DNA of 64,000 bases from JAHEFU01 sp020440645 (GTDB taxonomy: Bacteria > 4484-113 > JAFGCY01), in NCBI GenBank assembly GCA_020440645.1, contig JAGRNR010000002.1, forward strand, positions 114,550-178,549, read 5' to 3'. The first letter of the stretch is position 1. Each line of letters begins with the position of its first letter. This document shows, piece after piece, positions 34,457 to 42,725 of this stretch. The notes under the pieces were generated by a model. That model was not told the DNA's origin. It saw only the letters and a list, made by a program, of their open reading frames with translations, and made no database searches. The translations under genes were made by a program, and so were the position numbers.

Positions 34457-35914
34457 TTATGAAGGCTTCAGGCGTTCGATGCGGTCGGGCAGGCTCCATG
34501 ACAGCACGGTCGCCACCAGCATCAGTGCGGCGCAGATGAACAGCAGGCCGGCAAACGAGAAGCGGAAGGCCGCGATTGGCACATTCTCAGGATTCAGCAG
34601 AGCTGACTGGAAGGCCTGCAGGTAGGCATGCCCGTCCGTCCCGCTGTTCACGAGGAAGGCGGAGAACACCAGCGCACCGCCGCTGGCCCCCATCAGGAAG
34701 CCCACGTTGCGCGTCAGCGAGTTGATGCTCGACGCCTTGGCCTGCTGCTCGTCGGGCACTGTGCTCATCATGGTGGACATCGCCGGTGCATTGAACAGGC
34801 CGCCGCCCAGTCCCAGCAGCACGATGCCGGTGGACAGCAAAGGCATGCTGCCGAGCTTCAGCCCGTAGGCCATGAACACCATTGCCAGCATGTTGCTGAT
34901 CAGGCCTGCCAGCAGGGGTTTGCGCAGGCCGATGCGGTCCACCAGCCGGCCGGCCAGCGGGGCACTGAAGAATGTCGCCAGCAGGGACAGGCCCAGCAGC
35001 CGGCCGCTCTGCAGCTGGTTCATGCCGAGGTAGTCCTCGAGGTAGTAAGTCGTGAAGATCAGCCAGACCTGCACCACGAAATTGTTGAGCATCAGGCCCA
35101 GCGCACAGACCCAGAACGGCCGTCGCCGGAAGATGGAGTATTCGAACAGGGGAGTTGAGCCACGCTCTGCGGCGATGAACACGGCAATGCAGGCCAGCCA
35201 GGCTGGGCTCAGCCAGATCAGCAGGCTGCTGGCAAGGTTGCCCTTGAAGCACTCGGCGATCACGGCGAATCCGGCCATCATCCCGAGCCAGCTGATCACC
35301 GACAGCGGGTTGAATGCCTGGCGCTCGCCAAGCACGTCGTCAGGCAGCGCCTTGAGGCCGATGAACAGCCCGAGCAGCTGGATCGGCACCTGCACCCAGA
35401 AGATCCATTGCCAGCTCGCATGCGCGCACAGGGCACCCGCCAGCGGGAAGCCGATCAGCATGCTGATCGCCACCATGCCGCCGGTCATGCCAAACGCCAT
35501 GCCGCGTTTCTCGCCGGGCACGTAGCGCGTGATGATCGCACTGAACAGGGCGAACACCATCACGCTGCCCAGCGCCTGGATCACGCGGTAGCCGACGAGG
35601 TATGCGATGCTCGTGGTAGGCGCCATCGCGCACAGGATCGTGCCCACGAGGTCAATCAGGAAGCCACTTACGTAGATGCGCTTCAGGCCGTACTGCGTTC
35701 CGAGCCGGCCCACGATCGGCAACATGAAGGTCGTCGTCACCAGGTAACTGAGCAGGACCCAGACGGTGCTGTTGAGGTCGACGTGGTAGACGCGGGACAG
35801 GGTGGGCAGTGCCACTCCGACCATCAGTCCGCCCAGCGGGCCGAGGAAGGTGCCGATCAGCACCACTGAGAAGATGCGCCAGGGGAATTTCGCGTTGCCT
35901 GCGGAATCAGTCAC
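34457..35914 (-). CDS. MFS transporter, DHA2 (14-helix drug:H+ antiporter) family
   Basis: A 485-residue inner-membrane protein with about 14 hydrophobic segments. The DHA2 signature motif C-like region ALPTLSRVYHVDLNSTVWVLLSYLV, motif A GRLGTQYGLKRIYVSG between helices 2 and 3, and VIQALGSVMVFALFSAIITRYVPGEKRGMAFGMTGG are clear. It is EmrB/QacA-like; no membrane-fusion EmrA partner is adjacent. The start is GTG with GGAGGG upstream. The substrate cannot be read from sequence. Confidence 0.88.
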   Translation of the reverse strand: MTDSAGNAKFPWRIFSVVLIGTFLGPLGGLMVGVALPTLSRVYHVDLNSTVWVLLSYLVTTTFMLPIVGRLGTQYGLKRIYVSGFLIDLVGTILCAMAPTTSIAYLVGYRVIQALGSVMVFALFSAIITRYVPGEKRGMAFGMTGGMVAISMLIGFPLAGALCAHASWQWIFWVQVPIQLLGLFIGLKALPDDVLGERQAFNPLSVISWLGMMAGFAVIAECFKGNLASSLLIWLSPAWLACIAVFIAAERGSTPLFEYSIFRRRPFWVCALGLMLNNFVVQVWLIFTTYYLEDYLGMNQLQSGRLLGLSLLATFFSAPLAGRLVDRIGLRKPLLAGLISNMLAMVFMAYGLKLGSMPLLSTGIVLLGLGGGLFNAPAMSTMMSTVPDEQQAKASSINSLTRNVGFLMGASGGALVFSAFLVNSGTDGHAYLQAFQSALLNPENVPIAAFRFSFAGLLFICAALMLVATVLSWSLPDRIERLKPS

Positions 35915-35977
35915 ATAGCCCTCCGCTTTGGATCGCGGAGATTATAGGCTGTGCAGGCATGGAATGTTCTGATTTGG

Positions 35978-36505
35978 CTAGAAGCCGAAGTCGTCCCGCG
36001 AGAACAGGCTCCAGAACGGGATCTGCTCCTTCTCGAAGGCCTCGTCAGCGCCCTGCTTGCGGTTCAGCACCGCCATGCAGCCGATGATGTTGAAGCCTTC
36101 CTCACGCATGCTGGTCAGCATCTCGATCACCTGACCACCGGTGGTCACCACGTCCTCGATGATCAGCAGGCGGTCAGTCTTCTCGAAGCTGCCTTCAACC
36201 TGGGCGGCGGTACCGTACTCCTTGGCGGCCTTGCGGATGAACACGCAGGGGATGTCCGTATGCATGGAGAGGGCCGTCACCATCGGGATGCCACCGAGCT
36301 CGACACCGGCCAGGCGGTGGGTGTCAGCCGGGACCAGCCGTGACATGTGGTGCGCCACGCTGTGCATGATGGCAGGCTGTCCCTCGAAGCGGTACTTGTC
36401 GAAGTACCAGCGGCTCTTCTGGCCGCTGCGCAGAGTGAATTCGCCCTCCAGAAGAGCGATCTTCTTCATCTCCTCGATCAGTTCCGCGCGTGATAGATAC
36501 TGCAT
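35978..36505 (-). CDS. pyrE: Orotate phosphoribosyltransferase
   Basis: Makes OMP from orotate and PRPP. A 175-residue protein with the PRPP-binding motif LLIIEDVVTTGGQV and upstream LRSGQKSRWYFDKYRFEG, AGVELGGIPMVTALS and FIRKAAKEYG. It ends slightly short, and the C-terminal FWSLFSRDDFGF matches the family. The ATG is preceded by GGAGG and a TATACT hexamer farther up. It stands apart from the pyrH/pyrK/pyrF group at 41980-45552. Confidence 0.95.
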   Translation of the reverse strand: MQYLSRAELIEEMKKIALLEGEFTLRSGQKSRWYFDKYRFEGQPAIMHSVAHHMSRLVPADTHRLAGVELGGIPMVTALSMHTDIPCVFIRKAAKEYGTAAQVEGSFEKTDRLLIIEDVVTTGGQVIEMLTSMREEGFNIIGCMAVLNRKQGADEAFEKEQIPFWSLFSRDDFGF

Positions 36506-36570
36506 TCGGACCCTCCGAGGCGAGTATAGCAGCAGCCCTGCCTCGCCGCCCGCGGCCGCTGCAAATAGGC

Positions 36571-36576
36571 TAGAAT
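36571..36576 (+). promoter_or_regulatory. Leaderless -10 element of the glycosyltransferase gene
   Basis: TAGAAT ends exactly 6 nt before the GTG start at 36583; no ribosome-binding site lies between. Confidence 0.6.
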
Positions 36577-36582
36577 TAGCGC

Positions 36583-37743
36583 GTGAAGATTGCTCTTGTG
36601 ACCGGCAGCGCGGGGGACACGCATTGCGGTGTCGGGGACTATACCTACGAACTGGCCCAGCACCTGGCCCTGGATGCCGAGGTGCACCTCTACTTCTCCA
36701 AGGACCACGGGCCGGTCAACAAGCCCTATGAGAAGCTGCATTCGCTGTTCCTGCACCCGCTGGACGGTTTCAGCATGCTCAGCCTGCCATCCATCAAGAA
36801 GGAGCTGGTGAACGGGCAGTACGACATCGTGCATATCCAGTACCCGTCCAAGGGATTTGGCAAGTCGCTGCTGCCAGGCTATCTCCCGGAGAACCTGGCC
36901 GGCATGAATTCGCGTTCGCGCATAGCTGTCACCCTGCACGAGTGGTCAACAAGCCATCCGCTGCGCAAGCTCGTGATAGACCAGATGATCCCGCGCACCG
37001 ACCTGTTCTTCGTCACCAATGAGGCGGAGATGATGGCCGTCTCGAAGCGCACGAAGGACCGCACTATCATTGCCATCCCGGTTGGCAATGTGCTGGACAG
37101 CCAGCGTGAACTGGCCGATGTATGGAATGAAGCCGAGGGCAAGCCGCTGATCGGCTGGCCTGAAGTGCAGGGCCCGGCCACCCGTGAACCCTGGAGCATC
37201 TTCCACTACGGCCTGCCGGCCAAGGGCAAGGGCTTCAAGAAGATGCTGGAAGCGCTGCATGTGATGCGCGAGGCCGGCAAGAAGCCGATCCTCTACCTCG
37301 GCGGCGAGTTCCCGGAGGGCAGCAACCTGCGTGAGCACGTGCTCGGGCTGATCACTGAGTTCGAACTGACGGACGCCGTGGTGCGCGTCGGGCATATCCC
37401 GCAGGACAAGCTGGCGCAGTTCGCCACACGCTGCATGCTGGGCGTGTTCCCCTTCGCTGAGGGCTTCTCCTCCAAGCGCTCCAGTGTCGCCAGCATTTCG
37501 CACCTCGAACTGCCACTCGTCGTCGGGCACGGCAGCACGGAGGAGCATCCCTACTACGCCCCGGATGAGAACAATCCGACCTCGCTGGCCGTCATGCTGA
37601 TCGACCTGCTGTCGGGCAGGCTAGAAAAGGAGTGGAATGAGGTGATTGCGCGCCAGCGGGACTTCGCCCGGCGCTTCAGCTTCACCAATGTGGCCTCCAG
37701 CCACCTGGACATGTACAACAAGATCCGCAAGCTCGATACATGA
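36583..37743 (+). CDS. Glycosyltransferase, GT4-like (GT-B fold)
   Basis: A 386-residue cytoplasmic GT-B protein. The N-terminal acceptor side has MKIALVTGSAGDTHCGVGDYTYELAQHL and YDIVHIQYPSKGFG. The C-terminal donor domain has WSIFHYGLPAKGKGFKKML (PAKGxxxLL-type), ILYLGGEFPEGSN, VRVGHIPQDKLAQ and the E(x7)E-like region FAEGFSSKRSSVASISHLELPLV. Substrate unknown. Its stop overlaps the next gene (ATGA at 37740-37743), so the two are coupled. With the gene at 39175 it brackets a degenerate glycosidase, suggesting a small surface-glycan locus. Confidence 0.82.
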   Translation: MKIALVTGSAGDTHCGVGDYTYELAQHLALDAEVHLYFSKDHGPVNKPYEKLHSLFLHPLDGFSMLSLPSIKKELVNGQYDIVHIQYPSKGFGKSLLPGYLPENLAGMNSRSRIAVTLHEWSTSHPLRKLVIDQMIPRTDLFFVTNEAEMMAVSKRTKDRTIIAIPVGNVLDSQRELADVWNEAEGKPLIGWPEVQGPATREPWSIFHYGLPAKGKGFKKMLEALHVMREAGKKPILYLGGEFPEGSNLREHVLGLITEFELTDAVVRVGHIPQDKLAQFATRCMLGVFPFAEGFSSKRSSVASISHLELPLVVGHGSTEEHPYYAPDENNPTSLAVMLIDLLSGRLEKEWNEVIARQRDFARRFSFTNVASSHLDMYNKIRKLDT

Positions 37744-39191
37744 GCCGGCGCCTGCTTGCAGTGCTGCTCGGCCTGGCCTGCCTGCTTGGCGGGCGTGCTT
37801 CGGTCGCGCAGGAGGCGGACTGGATCCGCCTGCCGGACACCATCCCCGACATTCCGCGCAATGAACGTATGGCGGTGCTCAACCCGGCGCCCGTCAACAC
37901 CTCCTGGGCCGAGCCGGGGCACCATCCGCTCGGGATCCACCTTGACAACTATGAGCTGACCCGCCAGCAGGTGGAGGTGGCACGCGAGACCGGCTGCCGG
38001 CTGGTGCGCCTCAGCATCCCGATGGAGGCCTTCCAGGGCGAGGCTGACAAGGACTGGGCGATGCTCGACCAGGTTGTCAGCCGGCTAAGCCGCGACGGCT
38101 TCGAGGTGCTGCCGGTGCTGACAGCCGTCAGTGCCAGCCGGGACTTCTACACCGACTTCTGCCGCCAGGTCGCCGAGCGCTATGGCGCGACCTTTGACAA
38201 CTACCAGATCCTTGACGACATCAACTTCAAGATCGGCATCCAGAGCAAGGACTACATCGAGCTGCTGAAGTACAGCCGCGAGGCGATCCGCTCAGTCGAC
38301 CCTGATGCACGCATCGTCTGCGCCGGCATCCGCGGCTCCGACCTGACCTTCCTGCAGATGCTGGAGGACGGGGGCGGGATGGACAGCATCGACGTGCTGG
38401 CCTTCAACCTGTTCCCGCCGGCAGACGGCATCGAGCACATCTCGCGCCGTACCCGCTCACAGCATTCGCTGCTCTACATGCAGGAGATCATGGAGTGGTG
38501 CGGCGAGCGTGGCAAGCCGGTCTGGGTTACCTCGCTCGGCTTCAGCACCAGCTACGACATCACCGACATCGGTGTCGACCAGGTGCAGCAGGCCAGCGCC
38601 TACGCCCGCGCCGTGCTGTTCCTCGGCTGGCTCGGGGTTGAGCGCATCATCATCGCCGCCATCCAGGACAGCGATGCCAGCATGCTGCGCCCGGCGCAGT
38701 GCTGCGGCCTGATTGACGGCATGGGCAACTACAAGGCCAGCTACTTCGCGCTGCGCACACTCAACAAGACCATCCAGAACGGCTACCAGGTGCTGCCGGA
38801 CTTCCGTTACAGCGTGCAGATCTTCGAGCAGCCCGAGGCTTACGACGTGCTGATGTCGCAGGAATTCTCCAGCGAGCTTGACATCAACCCGATCCAGTCC
38901 TTCCGCGTCTATCCCGACCCACGCGACCTGTTCGGCTTCTGGTTCTACATGCCGGAAGAACAGCAGTACCGCCTGATATATTGGATCAGCTCCGATGCAG
39001 TGTTCGCCCGCAAGCTGTCGCTGACCATCAAGCCGCGAGTGCTGGAACCCAACCTGCGCTACCAGCTGCTTGATGTGGGGACCGCCCCGGTGGAAGACGA
39101 GGGAGCGCGTAATTTCCTGAGGATGCAGTTCCTTCCATTGAGTTCGATTCCGTCCGTCCTGCAGTTCGAGGTGAATGACAATGGCCGCTAG
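37740..39191 (+). CDS. Exported TIM-barrel glycosidase-like protein, probably inactive
   Basis: A 483-residue exported protein (signal peptide to about SVAQ24). Residues 60-340 read as a clan GH-A/GH39-like TIM barrel: LGIHLDNYELTRQQVEVARE, GCRLVRLSIPMEAFQ, YGATFDNYQILDDINFK and PVWVTSLGFSTSYDITD. In active relatives the acid/base is the Glu of an NEP motif and the nucleophile is a Glu in WxTExG. Here the positions read DDI (159-161) and Ser265. Both catalytic acids therefore seem lost, which suggests carbohydrate binding rather than hydrolysis. A C-terminal beta domain follows. It overlaps both flanking glycosyltransferases. Confidence 0.7.
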   Translation: MSRRLLAVLLGLACLLGGRASVAQEADWIRLPDTIPDIPRNERMAVLNPAPVNTSWAEPGHHPLGIHLDNYELTRQQVEVARETGCRLVRLSIPMEAFQGEADKDWAMLDQVVSRLSRDGFEVLPVLTAVSASRDFYTDFCRQVAERYGATFDNYQILDDINFKIGIQSKDYIELLKYSREAIRSVDPDARIVCAGIRGSDLTFLQMLEDGGGMDSIDVLAFNLFPPADGIEHISRRTRSQHSLLYMQEIMEWCGERGKPVWVTSLGFSTSYDITDIGVDQVQQASAYARAVLFLGWLGVERIIIAAIQDSDASMLRPAQCCGLIDGMGNYKASYFALRTLNKTIQNGYQVLPDFRYSVQIFEQPEAYDVLMSQEFSSELDINPIQSFRVYPDPRDLFGFWFYMPEEQQYRLIYWISSDAVFARKLSLTIKPRVLEPNLRYQLLDVGTAPVEDEGARNFLRMQFLPLSSIPSVLQFEVNDNGR

Positions 39192-40284
39192 GCCCCGCAT
39201 CGCGCTGGTGCATGACTGGGTCACGACCTTCGGCGGTGCCGAACGCTGCCTGATCCTGCTGCACCAGATGTTCCCCGAAGCCCCGATCTTCACGCTGGTG
39301 CATGACCGCTCCACCTCCCCGCCGGAGCTGGACAATGCGACCATCATCACCTCGCCGCTGCAGCGCCTGCCCGGTGCCACGCGCAACTGGCAACGCTACC
39401 TGCCCTTGATGCCATACAGCATCGAGCAGCTGGACCTGCGCGGCTACGACCTGGTGATCTCATCCAGCCATGCCGTTGCCAAGGGCGTGCTGACCCACAG
39501 CGGACAGCGCCACCTGTGCTACTGCTACACCCCGATGCGCTATGTCTGGGACCTCTACCAGACTTATCTCGAGCATACCCGGCTCAGCCCGCTGGCGGGC
39601 AAGGCCTTCCGCTGGAGCGCGCATTACCTGCGGATGTGGGACCTGCAGAGCGCGCAGCGCGTTGACAAGTTCATCGCCATCTCCGGCACGATCCAGCAGC
39701 GCATCCGCCGCATCTACGGCCGCGAGGCCCCGGTGGTGTTCCCGCCGGTTGACACCGACTACTTCGTGCCCGACATGCACGGCCAGCGTGACTACTACCT
39801 GGCGGTCAGCCGCTTCGTGCCCTACAAGCGCCTGGACCTTGTGATCGAGACCTTCAACAACCGCCAGGAGAAGCTGCTCGTGGTTGGCGACGGCCCGCTC
39901 GGTGGCCGCCTGCGCAGGATGGCGAAGCGCAATGTCGAGTTCATCGGTGCAGTCAGTGACGAGGAACTGCGCGTGCTGTACCAGAATTGCCGCGCACTGG
40001 TGTTCCCCGCCGAGGAGGACTTCGGCATCATCCCGGTGGAGGCCCAGGCCTGCGGCAGGCCGGTCGTTGCCCTCGGCAAGGGAGGCACCGCGGAGACCGT
40101 GGTGGACGGTGTGACCGGTGTGCTGTTCCCGGAGCAGACCCCGCAGGCGCTGGACGGCGCAATTGACGCACTCGAGCGCGGCAGCTTTGACAGTGCCCGC
40201 ATCCGCGAGCATGCCCAGCGCTTCGACAAGAAGGTCTTCGTTGCCAAGATGCAGGCCGCTGCACGCTACCTGCTGGAAAGCTGA
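39175..40284 (+). CDS. Glycosyltransferase family 4, WbaZ-like mannosyltransferase
   Basis: A 369-residue GT-B enzyme. It begins RIALVHDWVTTFGGAERCL, then YDLVISSSHAVAKGV and CYCYTPMRYVWDLYQTYL (typical of O-antigen mannosyltransferases such as WbaZ/MtfB). The donor domain has YYLAVSRFVPYKRLDLVIETF, VVGDGPLGGRLRRMA, FIGAVSDEELRVLY and the E(x7)E motif EEDFGIIPVEAQACGRPVV. Its ATG overlaps the end of the upstream pseudo-glycosidase by 17 bases. A second ATG at 39181 is possible. It probably makes part of a lipopolysaccharide or capsule glycan. Confidence 0.88.
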   Translation: MTMAARPRIALVHDWVTTFGGAERCLILLHQMFPEAPIFTLVHDRSTSPPELDNATIITSPLQRLPGATRNWQRYLPLMPYSIEQLDLRGYDLVISSSHAVAKGVLTHSGQRHLCYCYTPMRYVWDLYQTYLEHTRLSPLAGKAFRWSAHYLRMWDLQSAQRVDKFIAISGTIQQRIRRIYGREAPVVFPPVDTDYFVPDMHGQRDYYLAVSRFVPYKRLDLVIETFNNRQEKLLVVGDGPLGGRLRRMAKRNVEFIGAVSDEELRVLYQNCRALVFPAEEDFGIIPVEAQACGRPVVALGKGGTAETVVDGVTGVLFPEQTPQALDGAIDALERGSFDSARIREHAQRFDKKVFVAKMQAAARYLLES

Positions 40285-40345
40285 AGCAGCGCCCCGCTCT
40301 GTTACAATCGGCTCAGGTCCCGCTACGGCTGGACGGGGAGGAGCG

Positions 40346-41038
40346 ATGCTCAGACTGCCTGCAATCTGCCTGCTTGTGATGCTTGCCTGCAGCGCGGCCG
40401 CGCATGCCGCTGACGATTATGACGGCTGGTGGCCGGACCCCTATGAAGTGGCGGATGAGCAGCAGCAGGCCGAGCGCAGCCAGCGCAGCGATGAACTGAC
40501 CCCCGAGCAACGCCGTGCCCTGCATGAATACCTGGCCAAGCATGCCGACCGTGATGGCGATGGCGACTTCGATGCCGATGACATCCAGCAGTTCGAGCGC
40601 ACCGGTGAGCTGAGCATGCTGCGCGATGGCGACCTGATGGGCGGCTACTTCGGCAGCGGGGATGAGTTCATCCGAGACGGGGTGGAGCATGAGGTGAACG
40701 GCGGTCGCTACCTGCGTGATTCGATGAACCATGAACAGCGCCGGGACAGGGACAGGGCAGGGGACGGCGAGCGCGTTGCCAAGCTGGATCTGTTCGGCAT
40801 GCGCGGCTTCCTCAGTGACGAGGGCACTTACTCGAACCCCAACGAGGATGCCGCCACCAGCCAGTTCATCCACTGGCGCCTGCAGGTGGCCCAGCTGCTG
40901 CCTGGCTACATCCCGCCGGCGGACTATACCGAGCTGCTGCAGAAGATCGAATCGCAGGAGCTAGATGCAGTCAAGCCGAAGGATGAACCGAAACGCCAGC
41001 CACGGCAGGATGACAACGACCCGACTGTGTGGTGGTAG
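40346..41038 (+). CDS. Exported acidic protein with one EF-hand-like loop
   Basis: A 230-residue exported protein of unknown function. The start is ATG 40346 after GGGGAGGAG; a longer upstream frame overlaps the glycosyltransferase and lacks a leader. Signal peptide MLRLPAICLLVMLACSAAAHA, possibly a lipobox at Cys15. A DRDGDGDFDADD loop near residues 68-79 is a good EF-hand/dockerin-type calcium site. The rest is charged, with a Trp-rich N-terminus (DDYDGWWPDPYE) and a tail ending PTVWW. A TACAAT box lies at 40303-40308. Only one calcium loop is visible, so it is not a classic dockerin. Confidence 0.7.
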   Translation: MLRLPAICLLVMLACSAAAHAADDYDGWWPDPYEVADEQQQAERSQRSDELTPEQRRALHEYLAKHADRDGDGDFDADDIQQFERTGELSMLRDGDLMGGYFGSGDEFIRDGVEHEVNGGRYLRDSMNHEQRRDRDRAGDGERVAKLDLFGMRGFLSDEGTYSNPNEDAATSQFIHWRLQVAQLLPGYIPPADYTELLQKIESQELDAVKPKDEPKRQPRQDDNDPTVWW

Positions 41039-41163
41039 CTGGACAAGGCCACAGGGCTCTGGGCTCGGGCATACTAAAGATACGTTTCCATCTCTGTTGC
41101 ACCGAGCAAAGGTCCGATCCCTGTGCCCAGAGGCCTTAAACGCCAGCTCCCAGCGGCCAGAAG

Positions 41164-41263
41164 AAAGCAATGAGCAATGAAGACTGAGCAATGAACGTGA
41201 AAGGCAGCGAGATAGGCTCAGTCTGAGTCTGACTCATTGCTCACCACTCATTCTTCATTACTC
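41164..41263. repeat. Heptamer-phased inverted array
   Basis: The left arm is a run of 7-nt words (AGCAATG, AGCAATG, AAGACTG, AGCAATG). The right arm (41233-41263) is the complement-like TCATTGC, TCACCAC, TCATTCT, TCATTAC. It could fold into a long imperfect stem. Confidence 0.65.
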
Positions 41264-41465
41264 CAGTGTTAATTTATTTGACGGAATTTCCCTGCAAAGG
41301 ATAATACCTAACATCAAGCGCTTGATATGGTGCGATGCCTGGCAACAGGTATCGCAGGCCGGATGGACTACGACGCCCGGCCGGGGATTCCCATTCCCAC
41401 GGAGCTGCGTTGCGGAGGCGAAGCCGAAGCTGCGCAAGGAGGCCAAGCTGTAAGCTTGGCTGGAA

Positions 41466-41564
41466 AGCAACGAGCAATGACGAATGAGCAATGAGCCTGA
41501 CAAGGATCGGAGATGAATTCGACCGTCACGAGTTTTATTGCTCACTCTTCACAACTCATTGCTC
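41466..41564. repeat. Heptamer-phased inverted array, second copy
   Basis: AGCAACG, AGCAATG, ACGAATG, AGCAATG, AGCCTGA on the left and TTATTGC, TCACTCT, TCACAAC, TCATTGC on the right. Same design as the array at 41164. Confidence 0.65.
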
Positions 41565-41622
41565 CACGGAGTGCCGGTTTTTCCGGCATGGCCATGTGGC
41601 CCTCGGGCCACACTCCGGATCC

Positions 41623-41696
41623 TTTGGAGGTCTGGCGCAAGCCAGGCGCGGAGGTCTGACGCGAGTCAGGCACGTAGTCCAGGCTGCAAGCCTGGC
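41623..41696 (+). repeat. GGAGG-spaced tetraloop hairpin array
   Basis: Three hairpins in a row: CTGGC-GCAA-GCCAG, CTGAC-GCGA-GTCAG and CCAGGC-TGCAA-GCCTGG. The first two are each preceded by GGAGGT. Loops GCAA and GCGA fit the GNRA tetraloop rule, and the first two stems differ by a paired (compensated) change. Confidence 0.7.
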
Positions 41697-41810
41697 AATC
41701 AGGCAATGAGTATTGAGTAATCAGCTAATGATCCTCGGGGGTGACGAGAAGGAAAAACACAAGCTATCTGAGCAGTGCAAACACTTAATGAGATCCGAAT
41801 TGCAGCATGA

Positions 41811-41945
41811 ACTCATTGTTCACTCTTCCTCACTCATTGCTAACTGACTACTGCCCACTGACTACTGACCACTGTCCTCCCGCGCCAGCGGGCACTTCTG
41901 CTCATCCCCCATTCCGCATCCCCCATCCCTGGATTTCCCCATCCC
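41811..41945 (+). repeat. Low-complexity heptamer words before pyrH
   Basis: Runs of TCATTGT, TCACTCT, TCATTGC, then CTACTGC, CCACTGA, CTACTGA, CCACTG, and finally C-rich words (CCCCATT, CCGCATC, CCCCATC). Non-coding; heptamer phasing is clear by eye. Confidence 0.6.
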
Positions 41946-41967
41946 CTGACCGACTCTCCACCAGTGC

Positions 41968-41973
41968 TATTAT
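41968..41973 (+). promoter_or_regulatory. Leaderless -10 element of pyrH
   Basis: TATTAT ends exactly 6 nt before the pyrH ATG; no ribosome-binding site. Confidence 0.6.
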
Positions 41974-41979
41974 TCCGGC

Positions 41980-42708
41980 ATGCTGTACCGCAGGATCATC
42001 CTCAAGATGTCGGGTGAAGCTCTCAAGGGCAACCTTGATTCCGGCATCGCGCCGGGTGAGCTGACCCATTACGCCGCCGAAGTGCGCAAGGTGCTGGAGA
42101 CCGGCGCGCAGGTCGCACTCGTGATCGGCGGTGGCAACATCATCCGTGGCGCGGAGATTGCCGAGAAGGGCATGGATCGCGCAAACGCTGACTACATGGG
42201 CATGCTCGGCACGGTGATCAACGCGATGGCCCTGCAGGACGTGCTGGAGCAGAGCGGGGTCTACACCCGCGTGATGTCAGCCATCCACATGGAGGCGGTG
42301 GCCGAGCCCTACATCCGCCGCCGCGCGATCCGCCACCTCGAGAAGGGTCGTGTCGTGATCTTCGCGGCCGGCACCGGCAACCCCTATTTCTCCACCGATA
42401 CCGCCGCCGCCCTGCGCGCCTGCGAGATCGGGGCGGACGTGTTCATCAAGGGCACCCGCGTGGACGGCATCTACACCGCCGATCCGGAGCTTGACCCGAC
42501 GGCCCGGCGTTACAGCGAACTGAGCTTCCAGGAGGCGATCGAGAAGAACCTCAAGGTGCTCGATGGCCCGGCCTTCGTGATGTGCCGTGACAACAACCTG
42601 CCGATCGTCGTCGCCGACGTGACAACCCCCGGCCGGCTGGTCGAGGTGGTGCAGGGGCATGGCATCTGCACCACGGTGCGCAATGTTGAGCGCAGCAGCA
42701 TGGCCTGA
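41980..42708 (+). CDS. pyrH: UMP kinase
   Basis: Hexameric amino-acid-kinase-fold enzyme that phosphorylates UMP to UDP. A 242-residue protein with RIILKMSGEALKG (phosphate-binding lysine), LVIGGGNIIRG, MGMLGTVINAMALQD, FAAGTGNPYFSTDTAAALRACEIGADVFIKGT and the C-terminal VVADVTTPGRL. A short non-conserved tail follows. It is first in a run of pyrimidine and tRNA-t6A genes (pyrH, pyrK, tsaE, tsaB, pyrF), but each pyrimidine gene seems to have its own -10 element. Confidence 0.96.
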   Translation: MLYRRIILKMSGEALKGNLDSGIAPGELTHYAAEVRKVLETGAQVALVIGGGNIIRGAEIAEKGMDRANADYMGMLGTVINAMALQDVLEQSGVYTRVMSAIHMEAVAEPYIRRRAIRHLEKGRVVIFAAGTGNPYFSTDTAAALRACEIGADVFIKGTRVDGIYTADPELDPTARRYSELSFQEAIEKNLKVLDGPAFVMCRDNNLPIVVADVTTPGRLVEVVQGHGICTTVRNVERSSMA

Positions 42709-42713
42709 TCACC

Positions 42714-42719
42714 GATAAT
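42714..42719 (+). promoter_or_regulatory. Leaderless -10-like element of pyrK
   Basis: GATAAT ends exactly 6 nt before the ATG at 42726, within the 17-nt gap after pyrH. Confidence 0.5.
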
Positions 42720-42725
42720 AGACAT

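Larger units (their letters stand above)
41039..41979. other. 941-nt non-coding region built of repeats
   Basis: No credible gene on either strand. It contains heptamer-phased inverted arrays at 41164-41263 and 41466-41564 (AGCAATG words on the left arms, TCATTGC words on the right), further words at 41811-41873 (CTACTGA, CCACTGA) and CCCCATC-type words at 41903-41945. A GGAGG-hairpin array occupies 41401-41462 and 41623-41696. The pyrH promoter closes the region. Confidence 0.75.

Noticed and set aside
40118..40345. Upstream extension of the EF-hand-like protein
   Set aside because: It overlaps the glycosyltransferase gene and precedes the signal peptide; ATG 40346 has a strong ribosome-binding site.
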